In this document: positions 1-13,745 of the stretch, piece after piece
How the letters are laid out: each line of letters begins with the position of its first letter
How positions within the stretch are numbered: position 1 is the first letter of the stretch
Assembly (NCBI RefSeq): GCF_009389715.1
Contig: NC_052404.1
Span: 1,852,738 to 1,916,737 of the forward strand
Source: Phoenix dactylifera
Lineage: Eukaryota > Streptophyta > Magnoliopsida > Arecales > Arecaceae
DNA length: 64,000 nt
Reading direction: 5' to 3'
Translations under genes and position numbers: made by a program
Notes under the pieces: model-generated
Seen by the model: the letters and a program-made list of their open reading frames with translations, nothing else
The model's database searches: none
What the model was told of the DNA's origin: nothing

Positions 1-3000
1 TTGACATTAATTCAAGATTGGATAGCTATTCTTTATAATCAAAGATACTAAAAAAAACCATGTTTATGTTAAAAATCGGCATCATTCTTCATTAAAAAAA
101 ATCCTACATGTTCCGTGATATGTGTATTATGGGTCCCACCTATCTACCAAGCATATAATGCCACTTGGTAACTTTGTAGCATAAGAGGAAACATTGGCTC
201 ATAATAATAGATGCATCATTTCTTTTTTAAAAAAAAAAAAATAAAATAAACGAAGTTATGTGGGTGTGGGTTATGCCTGTGGACTAGCATCCATAAACAT
301 GGGCTTCCCCCTATGCGTGGACGTGTTTGCATGTGAATGGTAAACAGCCGGGCGAATCATGCACTACGCTCACGAGCGGCGACATTGGAACATAAGGCTG
401 CACGTACGATTGGAACTCGTACACTTCAACTAGTCCCCATAAGGCAGCCAATGGGCAGACAACTCAGATAACCACGTTGGCTGTCCCTCCTTTAGGTCCC
501 CTGAACGAGTTTAAATAGCTTTTCTCACAGGGTCCGCACAAATGAATGATTGATCTTTTCGGACAGCATTCAGAGCACTATATTCCCTTTCATTCATCTA
601 TTTATACAAACTTTGGAACAATATTTGTGCTATCTATCCATGGACAGATTTGCATGAAGAAAAGTAAATCGTTCTGTCGTGAGAGAGATACAACCCCTAT
701 CCTTTGTCGAAAAGGGAGTGCATGGGTACGGCTGAGGTGCTACCGAGTCGTTCTCCTCTCTCTCAAACTATTAACTTAAAAAGAACTGCTTCATACGGCC
801 TCTTCTAGATGATTTTTATTTCTAAATTGAGGTACAAATATTTTCATGAGCATGAATTGACTATGATGCTACTGTTTTTCTGAGTCATTCCTCTCTCTCT
901 CTCTCAAACTATTAACTTACACAGATAAATATATATACAGCATCAAATCACACAATACTCTATATGTTTCTCAAATGTTAGATAGGAATGGTACCAAAAA
1001 ACTTGTTAAGTACTAACTAATGAAAGTGAAGTCTAGCATCTACAGCAGTTATACACAACATGTGCAAGTGGCCAATGCTAGTGAAGCAGGACAAAAATTT
1101 CATGCAAAATAGTTACATAAGTGACATATGTAACCTCTTGATTGAGCTAGAAATAGATGCTTGTGTATTATGTTGTACATGTCATCGGACTTTGATGCAA
1201 TAGTATGGCTGGTCCCCTATGATATAGATGCAGTATGTTCGAAATATGGAAACAGTTCTTTTGATTTGATGGAGCAAAGCTATATACATCCAACCTTCTT
1301 AATTGATATATGTCTATCCCTATCGCATACCTCACCATGTTGACAATTAAAGGAAGGAGAAACTAGTCTGGAGCAAATTATTATGAAATTAAATAGAGAG
1401 ATTTTGAATGCCAGAATTTAGAAGAGGACAAATTTTAAATTATTGGTGTCCTGGTGAGTGACAAACTGGCAATGTAATTTTTTTTTTGCCTTGAAGAATA
1501 ATGGAATGATGATAAATATTGGGGCCTGAAAGGACCATCATCACATGCACTATCATTACTACAAACTGTTTGAGATGAGATCAGAATGTCTTTCTGAGTT
1601 CCGCAAGGGAATCAAATATTTATGGATGATGTAATTGTAAAAGCCAAAATATACGGCACCATCGATCCTTTCTCCCCTTCTTCCCCAAAATCCTTCATTT
1701 AATCATTACTATGATCCTTAACAATCACCTAATTAAAAGAAATGAAAGAGGAAAGGAGAAAGTGGAAAAGGCCATGGGAACTCCTAGTTCGAAGACCCTT
1801 CCTACTTTTCCCCTCTCCCTAGAAAGAGCTTTCTCTCGGAGGGCACTTGAAAAAAGCTTGAGGTAATTAATGCATTAATTGCTCTTCCAAAGCAAGTGAG
1901 AAAAAGAAAGGTGACACGGAGGAAAAGAGCAAGAAGAGCTGGATGGTTTCTTAAGGAGGTCTATTTCCTCATCCTTTTTAGGAGCTCAGTTCATGCGTTC
2001 CTCCCTGAATGCTTTAAACAGCTAAACCATATGTAATAAGCTCCCCTCAGTAGCCATGCTCCTTGTTCTCACCAGCACAGTACTCTTCCAGAGTTGGGAG
2101 AGATCAGAGTTGCACCCACCTTAGCTTTTTACCTCTGAGAGGTTCAACTCAATGTGCAATGGTTGAGGTAACCATGGTAAACTGGGAAGTGACTCCACTT
2201 CTTTTGGCAGCGCACGCACACACAAGAGCACAAAGCGAGACACAGAGGGAGAGGGAGAGGGAGAGGGAGAGTCTTCAGAAGGCAGTACATTGAAATGATC
2301 TCTTTGACTGTGAAGGTACATAATATGGACAGCTTTGATCATATCTGGCGGAATGACCACTCCCTCATAATGCAATCCGACCGTGACCCCGAATGTCCTT
2401 TAAAAACTCAGCTCTTGGTCCCACAAAAATGAACCGGATTCGTGGTAATTAATGTTATAATGAGGAAGCAAATAGTAGGCAAAAATGGATTGCTAATGAA
2501 TGGGATTTACTTTCAAAGCCAATTCATGCAAAGGTGGTCCTCCCATGGTGGCAAACTCATACCTATGAGATAGCATCAAACCGGAAATCAAACAAACAAA
2601 AGTTAAAGCTTACTTTTATGGAGAAAACGAAGGGGGACGTATTTGACAGTATAGTTAGATGTTCCAATCGCACAGCAGAATCTAGAGACTGTAGCTAGAG
2701 GACCTAATAAGTTTTTCTTGCTTCTAAAACCTCTTCTTTGCCGACCACTGAAGAGGACAGCCATCATCACACACATCTCATTGACTCGTTCCCCTCTCCT
2801 TCGTCATTCTCGTTCTTAAATTCTCAGAATTATCCTTGTGACAAACTCTTATTTCGTGTCATGCGGATGACTTAGCCAAATCCTTAGGCTTCAACCCTTG
2901 TTGTCTGGGCCTATTGCACCATTGGCTGAGGCTTGCTCGAGGAACCAAGTTAATTATAGTTTCCATAGGTTTGAGTAGGAGGTGTACATATATACAACCT

Positions 3001-5190
3001 TTAACCTAAGTCAGGTTTGTATGTCGAATATTAAACTTAGTTCTGAAATTTGACCTTTTTTTTTCTTCGTTTTTTTGGGTATTCATGACCACATGAATAT
3101 AATTTTTTTCTTGAAAATAAGTGTGATTATTTATACATTTCCATCACTGCAGCAAAATGTTTAGTTTTACAATGAATTTGGTGCAATTTAGGATGGTTGC
3201 TACCTCTGCAGACTACTATTTTTTAACCAATCTCGATCTTACCTTTAAACAGGACGAATCATACATATCTAGTACGAATACATCCAATAAAATTAAAAAT
3301 AAAATATCCTAAAACGGAAGCAGGATAAATGATGCATCAATTCACATAATCTTGCCCGAGTGCTAAGCTACATAAAAAGCAACCTAGTCTGCCACCCTAC
3401 TAGTTTCTTTGCAGAGGTATCTAGCCACCAGGGATATATTTTCCAACACTCCTCCATACGTCATACAAAGGCGGATGGATGACAACCATCCTCCCCCGTC
3501 GCAAACAAATATATTTTTTAACTAAAGACAAATTACACTTACTTTTCTCTGATCAATTTTGCGACTATTTGATTAGATGTTTTATCCCATGACTCACGCC
3601 TTGGATAAATGAATGCATTTCAATATCAAACTTTGCTATTTTTCTAAATTTAATAAGATTAGAGCAAATCTTGGAGGGTTGCTTCCGATTTGTTAAAGAA
3701 TAATATACGTAATTAGATGGTAAATTGAGTTACTGACTGAATGGGAATTTTCACAATCTTCTTGTCCCAAAAAAGCCATGGCCGGTGATTTAACACTATA
3801 ATAAAAAGTTTGACATCAGGTAGAAAAACTGAGGCTTTGTCGAATTCTGATGGAATGGGTCAAAGCTTGCTTATTAAGAGTCTGAAAAAAAACCATCAAT
3901 TCCAAACAAACCACAGTCTCAATAGCCAACTGATCGGAAGTTCGATTGAATCCATTCAATCAAACTTTCCATTATAAATACATTTTTAAGAATTTGTTGT
4001 TTAGGCTTAGTCAAAGTCTCAAACCATCAACACTTTGAAAAGGAAAAGCACTTATAGAATTTATTTTTTAAGCTATCCAATTTGTGATGCTTTTTTGTAA
4101 TGTTAAGTGCTCTTATCTCATTGCACAGGTCATGTCACATCTGGCTCGTTTCCTTGATCAAAGAGCTTGTTCACAAAAATAAAATATTAAAACAATATTT
4201 GGCAAATCTTGGAGATTTTACTATCAAATCCAAGAGATTAAATTGGCAAATCTATAAGAATATATAATTATTTTAAAGACTCAAATCTATATTTAGCAAA
4301 CTAGCAAATCTGGCAACACAACTTTCAACAATAATTCCTTTTTCTCAGAAAAACTTTGAACAATATTTGAAATTAAGGTTTCAATAACTCTGCTTATATT
4401 CAGACCTAGAGTTGCCATTATTGACCATAGCTTACAAAAAATAATTTCAAATTTAGCTTACGACTGAATATTTTAAATTAAAATAATTATTTATGGTCGT
4501 CATTATTAACTTTTTAATGGAAATTTACCTGACAATAATTGTAAAATAAAAGTTTCAATTGGGAAAATTGTTCTATGTAGATTGTTTTTATATTTTATAT
4601 CAATGAAATATTAATATAAAAATAAAATCTAACTCTAATAATATCAAGAATCAAATAAGAATTAAATACAATTTATTTAAGTCCTAAGATAAAATATCTA
4701 ACTGCTAGTTGCTTACTAGCTTTAGCTCACCTAGTTGGCATTTCTCTCTACTACTTGAAATAGGTACTATATATATCTCTTATAAAAGAAAAAAACGCAT
4801 CACATAGTTGTTGTACAATCCCCAAGCTTTTTAGATAATTTTTTTTTCCTTTCTAAAGTCTCAATGCAATTAGAAGAGAGAAGATAAAAAGAATAAATCT
4901 CCAAAATTTAAATTCTTGATATTTCTCCATCTAAAACGGGTTATTAGACATCTTCTAATATCGGAGTGATAAACATTTTGAATGCAATGGAGCCTACGTA
5001 TCTCCTGCATGTCTAATACTAGATCATGAAGCCACAATAAAATCCCACTATTTGGTGAATCAAACTTCCAATCATTCGCTCTAAATTAAAATTCCACATG
5101 CATTACATCTCATATAATTAAGATTATTCAAAAAATTGGATGCCATGCTATTATCCATATTTAAAATAATAATAACATTAATACCCCGCG
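1..5190. other. intergenic, AT-rich, no gene recognised
   Basis: No open frame here looks like a protein I know, and I see no exon with good splice borders joined to another. There are short simple repeats: a CT run near 891-905, and a GAGAGG-type purine run near 2245-2272. The rest is AT-rich spacer, probably old repeats too decayed to name. Confidence 0.5.
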
Positions 5191-5261
5191 TGCTAGCAAC
5201 CGTTCATCATATGCTCTTTCCAGTAGATTACATGGAATCTGATGTAATGAAATCCATCATA

Positions 5262-5880
5262 TAGATTACTTGCCTCTTGATTTCTTCCGCCGAATGCTTG
5301 AATTGGATGGCATCGATGTGTCAACCTGCTTGATAACAATTGTGAAGAAATTATACCGTACATCATATGCACCATGCAGCGGTGGACCATTTCAATCATC
5401 TCGTCTCATTCTTATAGATCTCATTTATTACGCGCTTGTCTCAGTTGCCACTCCCCTCACCTCATTTTGGATCATTCCAGCAGGGCACCGCTGACGTGGT
5501 GCGCATGATGTAGGATATAATTTCTCGCAAATGTGGTTGATGGATTTGTGAGAAAATGGGTACTTCAAGATTGGCAGGGAAGCAGTCAAGGAAATGAACC
5601 GAATATCTTGTCTTATAACCCAAGGCTACGCGAAGGAAGAGGAGATCTTGATTCTGCGAATGAGACACTCAGTCTCGTTGTCAGGAGAGGCATTGCTCGT
5701 AGTGTCGAGAGAGGCCTCGAGCCCAGTAACCGGACCTACCTACAGGGGGGCTGATCAATGGGATTTGCAAGCTCGGGCAGATGACTGCAGAAGAGATGCA
5801 GATTAGAACACCAAGTATGGAGCATTATGATCCTAAAACTCCTCCTGGTTCTGCAGATGGACTGTTTCTTCGTAAGCTCT
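5262..5880 (+). pseudogene. decayed pentatricopeptide-repeat (PPR) gene fragment
   Basis: PPR proteins bind organellar RNA through repeated 35-residue helix pairs. Three pieces in different frames look like PPR helices: LPLDFFRRMLELDGIDVS near 5268-5321, GDLDSANETLSLVVRRG near 5650-5700, and RGLEPSNRTY followed by LINGICKLGQM around 5710-5785. The last is close to the canonical second helix of a plant PPR repeat. The frame changes several times and stops separate the parts, and a run of six G at about 5745-5750 sits at one of the frame changes. No start codon or organellar targeting peptide can be assigned. I infer a relic of a nuclear PPR gene. Chance resemblance of such short pieces is possible, but their order and common strand argue against it. 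Confidence 0.5.
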
Positions 5881-8347
5881 ATAGAATTTAGTAACCCAAG
5901 AGATACAGGCCATAAGAAGTTCCGAGGTAGATTTAGTTTGGAAGCTTTTTCATGATGGTGATGATTGAACTACTCGTTTCACCAAAAACGGGGGAAGGCA
6001 GCTTTGAATCTACTGGGTAAGCATGAAGGAGTAAAAATTGTTAAAACATAATTATTTGAACAAATTATTCAATATATCATGGTGGTTATTTTCAGCTGCA
6101 TAATTTTTTACTCTAGACAGTTTCCTAGTTATGCGCATTGTTTATTTTAATGTGCTTGAATTCTGTCTACCAACCGATAGTATGATATAGCATTTGGCTT
6201 GTATTTTGAGTGAATGTTTCAAGTTTGTATTTATCTATTTTTTTTTCTGTGTCAGCAGTACTCAGAAATCTTTATAGTACTATATAATTTAGCTATTCTA
6301 GAATCCTAACATGACTTTTTTTTTATCAGTGCATGAAGTTTCATGTCATCTTAAATTATTTATACAGAGGCTGCACTGTTCAAAGAAGAAATGCATTTGT
6401 TAGTACAATTCTAGGATCACATAATAGCATATATCAGTACATAGTGTTTTTTTTTTTTGTTAACGTGATTTTGTATCAGTCAATATTATTTTTTTTAGCA
6501 TTATCTTGTTAGAATAATTTTAGAAATTGCATCACAACTTGTATTAGCGAGTAATATTTTTTTTATTAGCATGATGTTATATCATCCTATATTTTTTTTT
6601 TTTTGTATAGATTCTATATATGAGTATATATAACTTCTAAAATATACAAAATATAATGAAATATAAAAATAATTTTTTTCTGTAAATATTTGAACAGCAT
6701 TCATACAAATCTAATGCAATGGCTTGAGCACTCTGCCTAACCTCTGGAAATATTAAAGCTCGCAGACGTAGCAGATTCATACGTGGATTGCGTTCATTGA
6801 TCTCTTGTCAGTACCCCCTATCCTTTGCTTGATAAGAAATATAAAGAATGAACTGATTGTCTTATAAGGAGGCAAACGTGCTTGCACGCATTTGTAAAGC
6901 ACAAGAGGCCAAAGTTTCCTGCAGCAGATGCTCTCTATAATAGCTGCATTGTGGCATTTTTTAATCTATCAACTTTTCAGGTGTTGTTAGGTAATTGAAA
7001 AGATATAGATAAATATGTGATCTCCTTAAAAAAAAATGCTCCAAATAATGGATATTTTTTGAGAAAAAATATTGCTATCTGATGTGTCGATCTGATCTCT
7101 TGGTAAGTGGAGCATTAACTTAGCTATGACGTGCCCTTTGCAGGCTGGAAGTTTGAAGGTAGCTTGCAAAATAGTTGTGTTTAGATCATCCTTCCCTTAC
7201 TGCTTTGCCAATCTAATGGTTTGGCGAGGGAACTTTGCAGTTGGCACCCTTGAAATGAATATGAGGTTACGTAAAGTAGCTTTATGCACCCCCAGTTGGA
7301 ACTTTACGCCAATATCTATGTGCTCTATTATTTTTCAAGAAATAATAGAAGCGCATTCCTTGAAAGGGAAATCCACTATAAGCATAGCACATTTACAAAG
7401 ATAATTTCCAGGAGTCCATTTGGAATATTTATCTTCTATCTTACGTATGTCCAGCAGCACACTTCAAATCATTTGAGAGTGTATGAGTGGCTAAGTATGG
7501 AATTTTAATGGTTAACTGAACTCTTGGAACTTCATTGAGGTCAAAGGGGATTTTGGGCTTAAGTGATATATAATCAAGCAGATCTTAGGGTGGCATTTGG
7601 TAGGAGCACAAGGAAAATGGGACTCGGAAAAGCTACGGCAGATGGCGTAGTTATATCAGGCATTCATACCAGATTCTGTTTAGTTATTAAATTTTTTAAA
7701 GTAAATTGAAAATTATAATAAACTGTTAAATTTTTTGAAATGGCAAAACTATCCACGACCAGCTATAGTATATTTTATATGATAATGTTAATATTTTAAA
7801 TCTAATATTAATACTAAATAAAAATAATTCACACATCATATATCATATGTTACTAATAACAATATTTATATATGATTAATAATAATTTTTTATCATAATA
7901 TCAATATTAAAGACTAATATTATATATTTATATATATATACTGACATATATTTATAAGAGACATGCGAGACATGACCAGTTGTGGATGGAAACATGACCA
8001 AATGGAGTACCATCTTATCCTGAGTGCTTGAGAACACCTGGTTATGTTATTATATTGCAATACTTGATTAATACTTTGCAGCTCCGTTAACACACTCAAT
8101 GTCATGCAAGGATAATATGATAGATGCTACAACACACTGCATGAACAATTCCACAACTTGCAAAATTTACAATGGCTGATGCTTATAACGGTGTTACGAA
8201 GTTTCGTTGCAATGAGGCTTCCACATATAACGGGAGAAACAAGTTGCATGTCAAGTTCTTATTAGTATTACATCCTCAAAGGTTAAGCTGGCCTTATACA
8301 CATCATCAATATTACCATGCAAGAAAACCATTTATTTTTTGATCGAG
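5881..8347. other. intergenic, AT-rich with poly-T tracts
   Basis: Many T8-T12 tracts (for example near 6445 and 6595) and AT-only stretches occur between 6000 and 8000. A GGTGGCATTTGGTAGG stretch near 7590 resembles MITE termini, but I could not find a convincing matching end. No gene seen. Confidence 0.4.
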
Positions 8348-11300
8348 TTAAGAGTTGCCTAACGAAGGAGCTTCCGGTTTCTCGATGCCATCCTCCACCT
8401 TGGGATTTTTAGGTTCCTCAGTTTGTTCAGGTGCATCCCGAATCTGCCAGGTAGATGAAGCCTGTCATTTCCAATGAAAAGAGAAACAAGACAGATGTAA
8501 AGCTCACCCAGTTCATGAATCGATACAAACATGTAAACCCAAAGTTCAAGCTATACTTTTTGAGTGTCTGTGAGGATGCAGTAGTTGGACTGAAGGAGGT
8601 TGGGATGAAAAAGTTACCCCTCCATACATGCAATACTAAAACCATTTAAGCACCAAAATATCTAGAATAATTGTTTACTTTGATGCATCAATCACCTACT
8701 CTATAAATGGAATAATTAAAACTTATAAATTTCACCAACAGAAATGGTATATGAGAGTAAACTTTTTAAGTCATCAAACATCCTGGTTACCCTTTTTTTT
8801 TTAAATATACTGATGTGTTTGTGACTATATACACTTATACGAAGGCTGTTTTCAGGCAAGTGGTAAATTTTACAAAACAACCATGCGAATCGACATAATA
8901 AGTAGCCCAATAGAACAGGTCATGACACAATGGTATGACTCGTGTATGACACAATGGTATAACTCGTGTATAACAAAACTTAAAACCACCACCTCTTGTA
9001 TACAAGAATAATCAAAAGTCACAAATTTCAAAGAAAACGGTATCCAAGAGTAAACTTTTGAAGGCTTCAAACCACCTAGTTCCGCAGCTAGATTTTTTTT
9101 ATTGACATATTCGTGAGTTGTCAATGCCCATATGAGGCTGTTTTCCGGCAAATGGTAAATTTTACTGAAAAAAACAAGATGATATGAATCAGGATAATAT
9201 GAAACCCAAAGGAACAGGTCATTTCAGTAAAGAATTGATATATAATTTTATAATGTATGTAAATGGTTTGTCATACTGCACCATAATGCCCAGCATTGGG
9301 GTACCATATCATATGGTACCAGCAGCGAACCGATACTCGGTTTGGCGAGTGTGCCGAACATCGGATGCATGGTATTAGTATGGATACCGAAACCAATATT
9401 GCAAACCATGGTGTACACAACAGCCTAAAAGCTGATCATATCATACATGACACATTTTCGAAAAACCAGAAGTATGTGTTTTCTCAAACTCTTAGCAGTA
9501 ATTTCAGAATGATCCCATGAAGCAAAGTAGATATCTCATGCAAAATATAAAGTCTGAACCGTGATTTTAAATCCCGTGGGACAAGACTGTTCCAGTTTTC
9601 CCATAAAACAAGACACACCGTCGTCTCACCACTTCTCAACACTTGGGATTGGAGATGTCCTAAGACATGCCAATTGGAACGTTGGGACAATGGCAGGGCA
9701 ATCCTGTCTCAACACTTGGGATGGTACCCTATCCCGATATCCTACAGGACATCCAGCTGGGACTTAAGTCTTTGGTCCCCACAGTATGAAAAAGGACACA
9801 ATACTTACAACTAAGTCACTGAAGCTCATCGTGACATCATCTTGTTGCGTTTGAAGAGGGGTCCTTAGATCCTTGAATTCCTAATAGTATTAGAAAATGA
9901 GTTAGCAAACACATACACACACCACAAAAAGAAAGATGAAGGATTCAATCAACTTACTGATCTCAGCTGCCCAAGTTCAGTTTTCAGTGCCTATTTGAGC
10001 TCTGAAAGCTCCTGCATGTATTATCACAACTAAAATCAGATGAAAACATAAGAGAACAACAAATTTAACCACACTAGCACTCTGACAATTAACATTGAAT
10101 CGAAGAGGCTGCCAGACAAAATAGACAGTGCTAAATAGAAATTACAAACAATAACTGCTTATACAAAAATCACAAGCGAACGAGCACCTGCAAGGACAAG
10201 ATGACTTATATGAAGTATCTCCAAAAATTCTGACACCACATATCTCAGGAAAATAATCCCCATCATATAAAAGACTCAGCAATGAAGCATCAACGCTATG
10301 CATACTAGTCAGAGAACTATTTGTAAGTAACATGCAGTAGAAGTGCAAAATAATTACAGGTAAACCAGCTATCACAACCCAGGAATCAATATTTACATTG
10401 CTCCCACCGGACCAACTCGCGAGTTATCCTACCTACGAAAATACTCAAATGCCCCTACTTTCTGCATTGCCATGCGAAAAGATGTATGGGAATATTTTAG
10501 CTCTTGATGCTAAATGCATAAGTTTTTTGGTACAATCATGCTACCGAACTTTACATCAATGACAAGGGCCGAAATGTCCCCCATGTGTCTCATCACATTG
10601 TGCGCAAAACATGAGTCTATTTGAGTCTTTTCCTCAATAGGTCTACTGAGAGTAATATTAGGACATACCAACCTCTCTTGACAACTAATAATTACACCTC
10701 TTCCTTTCCAAACCTGTTCACAAGTTCCACCCTCCACTTCATATATACCAAAAATTACCATCTAAACCTTTAAAATCATCCCAGAGCGGCCTCCAATTCA
10801 GCTCATCTCCTTTGAGCTGTTTGGCGTACTGTAGTCAAGAGCTTTTCTTAGCACAGCACGAGAACACCAATATCTTCTATGTCATCAAGGTAGTGTTTCT
10901 TATGAAGACTTTCTTTTTTTTATTACTTACAACATCAACCACTTGAAAAACCCATCCTCCAGGCTTTATTATTCTCTTTCAGTACTTCAGCATTGTTTTT
11001 AAAGGCATCCATATAGGACAACTTCATCCTGCCTATGCATGGGTGGTCGGTGGTCCCCTTACTATATGAGACCTGGATCTACTTAAGAAGCTAGGACAAG
11101 TGGAAGGCACCTAGGCTTCCTAGAGCAACCTATGCAAGCACTCCATTACCAAGAGAGAAATTAGCAGTACTTTTATTTTCCCATCTTCCTCCTGCTCTTT
11201 CCCTTAAAAAAAAAAAGAATATTGCAAAATATGGCACCTGGGTATGAACGCCTTTATTATCTCGGGTTCTTCCTTACTGACATGGTTGCAACTAACAACA

Positions 11301-12669
11301 GCTACAGCCTACCATGAAATCATAGGAGATGCGAAGTACGGAAGGAAGAGCATGGTACTATTTATATAAGCTATCCACCTAGGTGACCATAGAATATACC
11401 TCCTAAAATGCTTATGCATTCCATAGAATATACCTCCTAAAATTCCAATATCCAACTTTGCAACTCAGGGTGCTCCATCAACATGTACTCAAACTTAGAA
11501 GATTTAGAATTTTAAACTTCTATGAACGAAGGTTTGTAGAAATACGATCAAAATCAGGCTAGGAAGATTCCTTTCATGTTCCAAGGATACTGACTTTACA
11601 AATATGAAGTCACCAACAATTAGTAAATCTCTGTCATGTTGCCATTAGATCAAGTAAATTCTATCACATAAAGAGATAGATCCATAAAATCCATAATATT
11701 TATACCGACCTAATTCTTCTTGAGAATAAAATGGATGAAACTCAAGTTGTATTCCACATTCCCAGGCCCCTCTCTGACAACCGGACTAAAATATCTTATA
11801 ACCCGCCCCAAACCCCGCACTGCATACACCAGTTTAAAACAAAACAAAAAAAAGAACAACTACTATAAAAGCGAATAGGTATTAAGTTAAAAAGTGAAAT
11901 TAAATCTATATTAGAAAATCTTTCACAAATTTAAACCTAAAATTGTTTTAATGGCATGTCAATGTAATTTTTTCTTTTCCAAAAATAACAGCTTGTAAAT
12001 TTTCGATTAAAGAACATTTTTAACTTTAAAAAAGGAAAAAAAAGCACTTTTAAAATTGTAAATTTATAGTAAGCAAACACTCACATCCTTGTAGGTCTTA
12101 ACTTGCGCGTCCAACTTTGACCTCCAGTTTTGCAAGTTCTGCAGTAATGTATACCCTATTAGCAAAATAGCTCTTCTGTTAACCTAATCCGAACCATAAC
12201 AAGAGGGATGGAAACACACTTCTTTCAGCCCTTGAAGTTTGAGCAACAACTCCGACTGTGATTCATTCAATTCCTGGCCAGAAACCACATTAAATTAATA
12301 ACCCGCTGAAAGAACCTCAAAACACTTCCATAAAACACAAATAGAAAGACAAAAATTATTTAAAACGCATTGAAACTGTGTTTCCATCTCACCACAATCC
12401 GATCCCCTAGCGCTTGAAACTGGAACTTCTTCTGAGACCACAAGCAACAGATCCACCTACCTAATTAGAGACCATAAGACATTTAATACCAGACTGAAGT
12501 ACAAAGAGAGAAGAAAGATGGACCCGAATGCAAGAACTCGAACCCAGGAATTTCTAGACAAATCGAAGCTTTTCAACTGGATCGAAGTTAAGAAATTCTT
12601 GAAGCTCACCGAGGGAGAGGGTAGAGGAGCCACGGCCGGTGGAGAAGGAGCTGGATCCGCGTCCGCCAT
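8348..12669 (-). CDS. small coiled-coil protein, seven exons, in-frame TAG
   Basis: Seven exons can be traced on the minus strand: 12610-12669, 12393-12431, 12220-12273, 12085-12138, 9958-10011, 9809-9880 and 8348-8443. Each inner border has an AG acceptor and a GT donor, and every exon is a whole number of codons, so all introns are phase 0. The 142-codon product starts MADADPAPSPPAVAP, then has KKFQFQALGDRIV and a heptad-like middle with NLQNWRSKLDAQVKTY, TELGQLRS and QTQQDDVTMS. It ends in an acidic tail, EDGIEKPEAPSLGNS, before TAA. I do not recognise a named family; a short soluble coiled-coil protein is all the sequence supports. Codon 7 of exon 5 is TAG (9991-9993), where a sense codon such as TCG would be expected. 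Otherwise the splice sites and frame are clean, so this is either a recent null allele or a base error. The long intron 8444-9808 holds a tandem duplication. Confidence 0.7.
8716..9228. repeat. diverged tandem duplication, about 292-bp period
   Basis: Two neighbouring units share an order of matching blocks: an ATTTC-rich start with GGTAT..GAGTAAACTTTT, then GCTGTTTTC.GGCAA.TGGTAAATTTTAC, then GGAACAGGTCAT or GAACAGGTCAT. GCTGTTTTC starts at 8845 in the first and 9137 in the second. The copies have drifted well apart. They sit in the last intron of the coiled-coil gene. Confidence 0.65.
8924..8971. repeat. 24-bp unit repeated twice
   Basis: A 24-bp unit beginning GACACAATGGTAT and ending CTCGTGTAT occurs twice head to tail (8924-8947 and 8948-8971) with one mismatch. 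It is a recent slippage product inside the larger intronic duplication. Confidence 0.85.
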
Positions 12670-12944
12670 AAGAGCCCTCTGCTAAGGTTGGGGTTTTACC
12701 CTTTTTTTTTCCTCCTTCCCCTCTCTTTACCGTGTGGATTCTTGATCTTCTCGCGAACTTTTTAGACCGGATAGCCCAATGGGCCAATATAATTAAAACT
12801 AGGGCTGATAAGGCCTTTGGGTGTACAAATTAGACGTAGCTCTGACCAATTGATTTTAATTAGGTTTAGCTTGGGTCTGAATTTATTTTTGGACAGGATT
12901 TAATTGTAAAAAAAAATAAATATAATATTTTGAATATATTTGGT

Positions 12945-13745
12945 TGGAAAAAGTTCGACAATGTAATGGAAGTGGGAATGGGTTACCCCTACTCTAGTCA
13001 TTTGGTTGAGGGGAGTCCTATTCTAAGGGAATGAGAATGCCTTAATCCCTCAAAATTAAATTTTCGCTCTCCTTCAATATTCAAATTCTATTCCGCCAGA
13101 TTTAATTTAAAAAATTGATTTCCTAAAAATATCTCTCTTTTTAATTGATTTTCCAAAAATACTTCTATGATTCCGATTCCAAACATGGATCAAATGCATC
13201 GCAAGATGCAACCATTCCAATTTCCGATTGCGAGCCAAATGCGACCTTAAGGTTGTCATATGTTTACTTGACCAACATATGTACATTCTAGCTGGATAAT
13301 CAAAGTGATGTTTGGGCAATGTGAGTTGCATTCAACATCTCATGCATTTTCATGTTTACATCAAGAATGCATTTGGTTCATAATCGGAATCGAAATAGAT
13401 TGAAATGAGAATCGAAATAGCCATATTCCTTGATATGTTTAGTTCATAAGGAAATTGAAGTCAGAATGGGTTTTGAATTGAATAGAGAGGTATTTTTGTA
13501 AAATCAATTAAATAAAGGGATATTTTTGGAAAATCAATTTTAAGTAAACATGGCAGATTGAGAATTGAATATCGAGAGGAGAGTTGGGATTGGATTTTGA
13601 AGGATTGTAGCATTCCGATTCTCCTAACAAATAGAAATGGAACTGGAAATGGGAATGAGACCATTCCTCCCAACCCAATATTTGGAATGTAAGTTACTTA
13701 TTTCTATTTCCATTTCAGAGCCCAGTTCCCTTCAACCAAACATAT
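12945..13745. mobile_element. fold-back MITE-like element or inverted MITE pair
   Basis: A left arm near 13070-13200 and a right arm near 13400-13600 are inverted copies: GGAAAATCAATTTTAAG with GGCAGATT and GAATTGAATAT on the right match the reverse complement of ATTCAAATTCTATTCCGCCAGATT and AAAAATTGATTTCC on the left, each piece with mismatches. The outer borders carry TTTGGTTGG (near 12949) and CAACCAAACATAT (near 13733), which look like terminal inverted repeats. There is no transposase frame. It lies just upstream of the coiled-coil gene. Confidence 0.5.

Noticed and set aside
7590-8010. MITE with GGTGGCATTTGGTA left end
   Set aside because: No convincing inverted right end or target duplication found.
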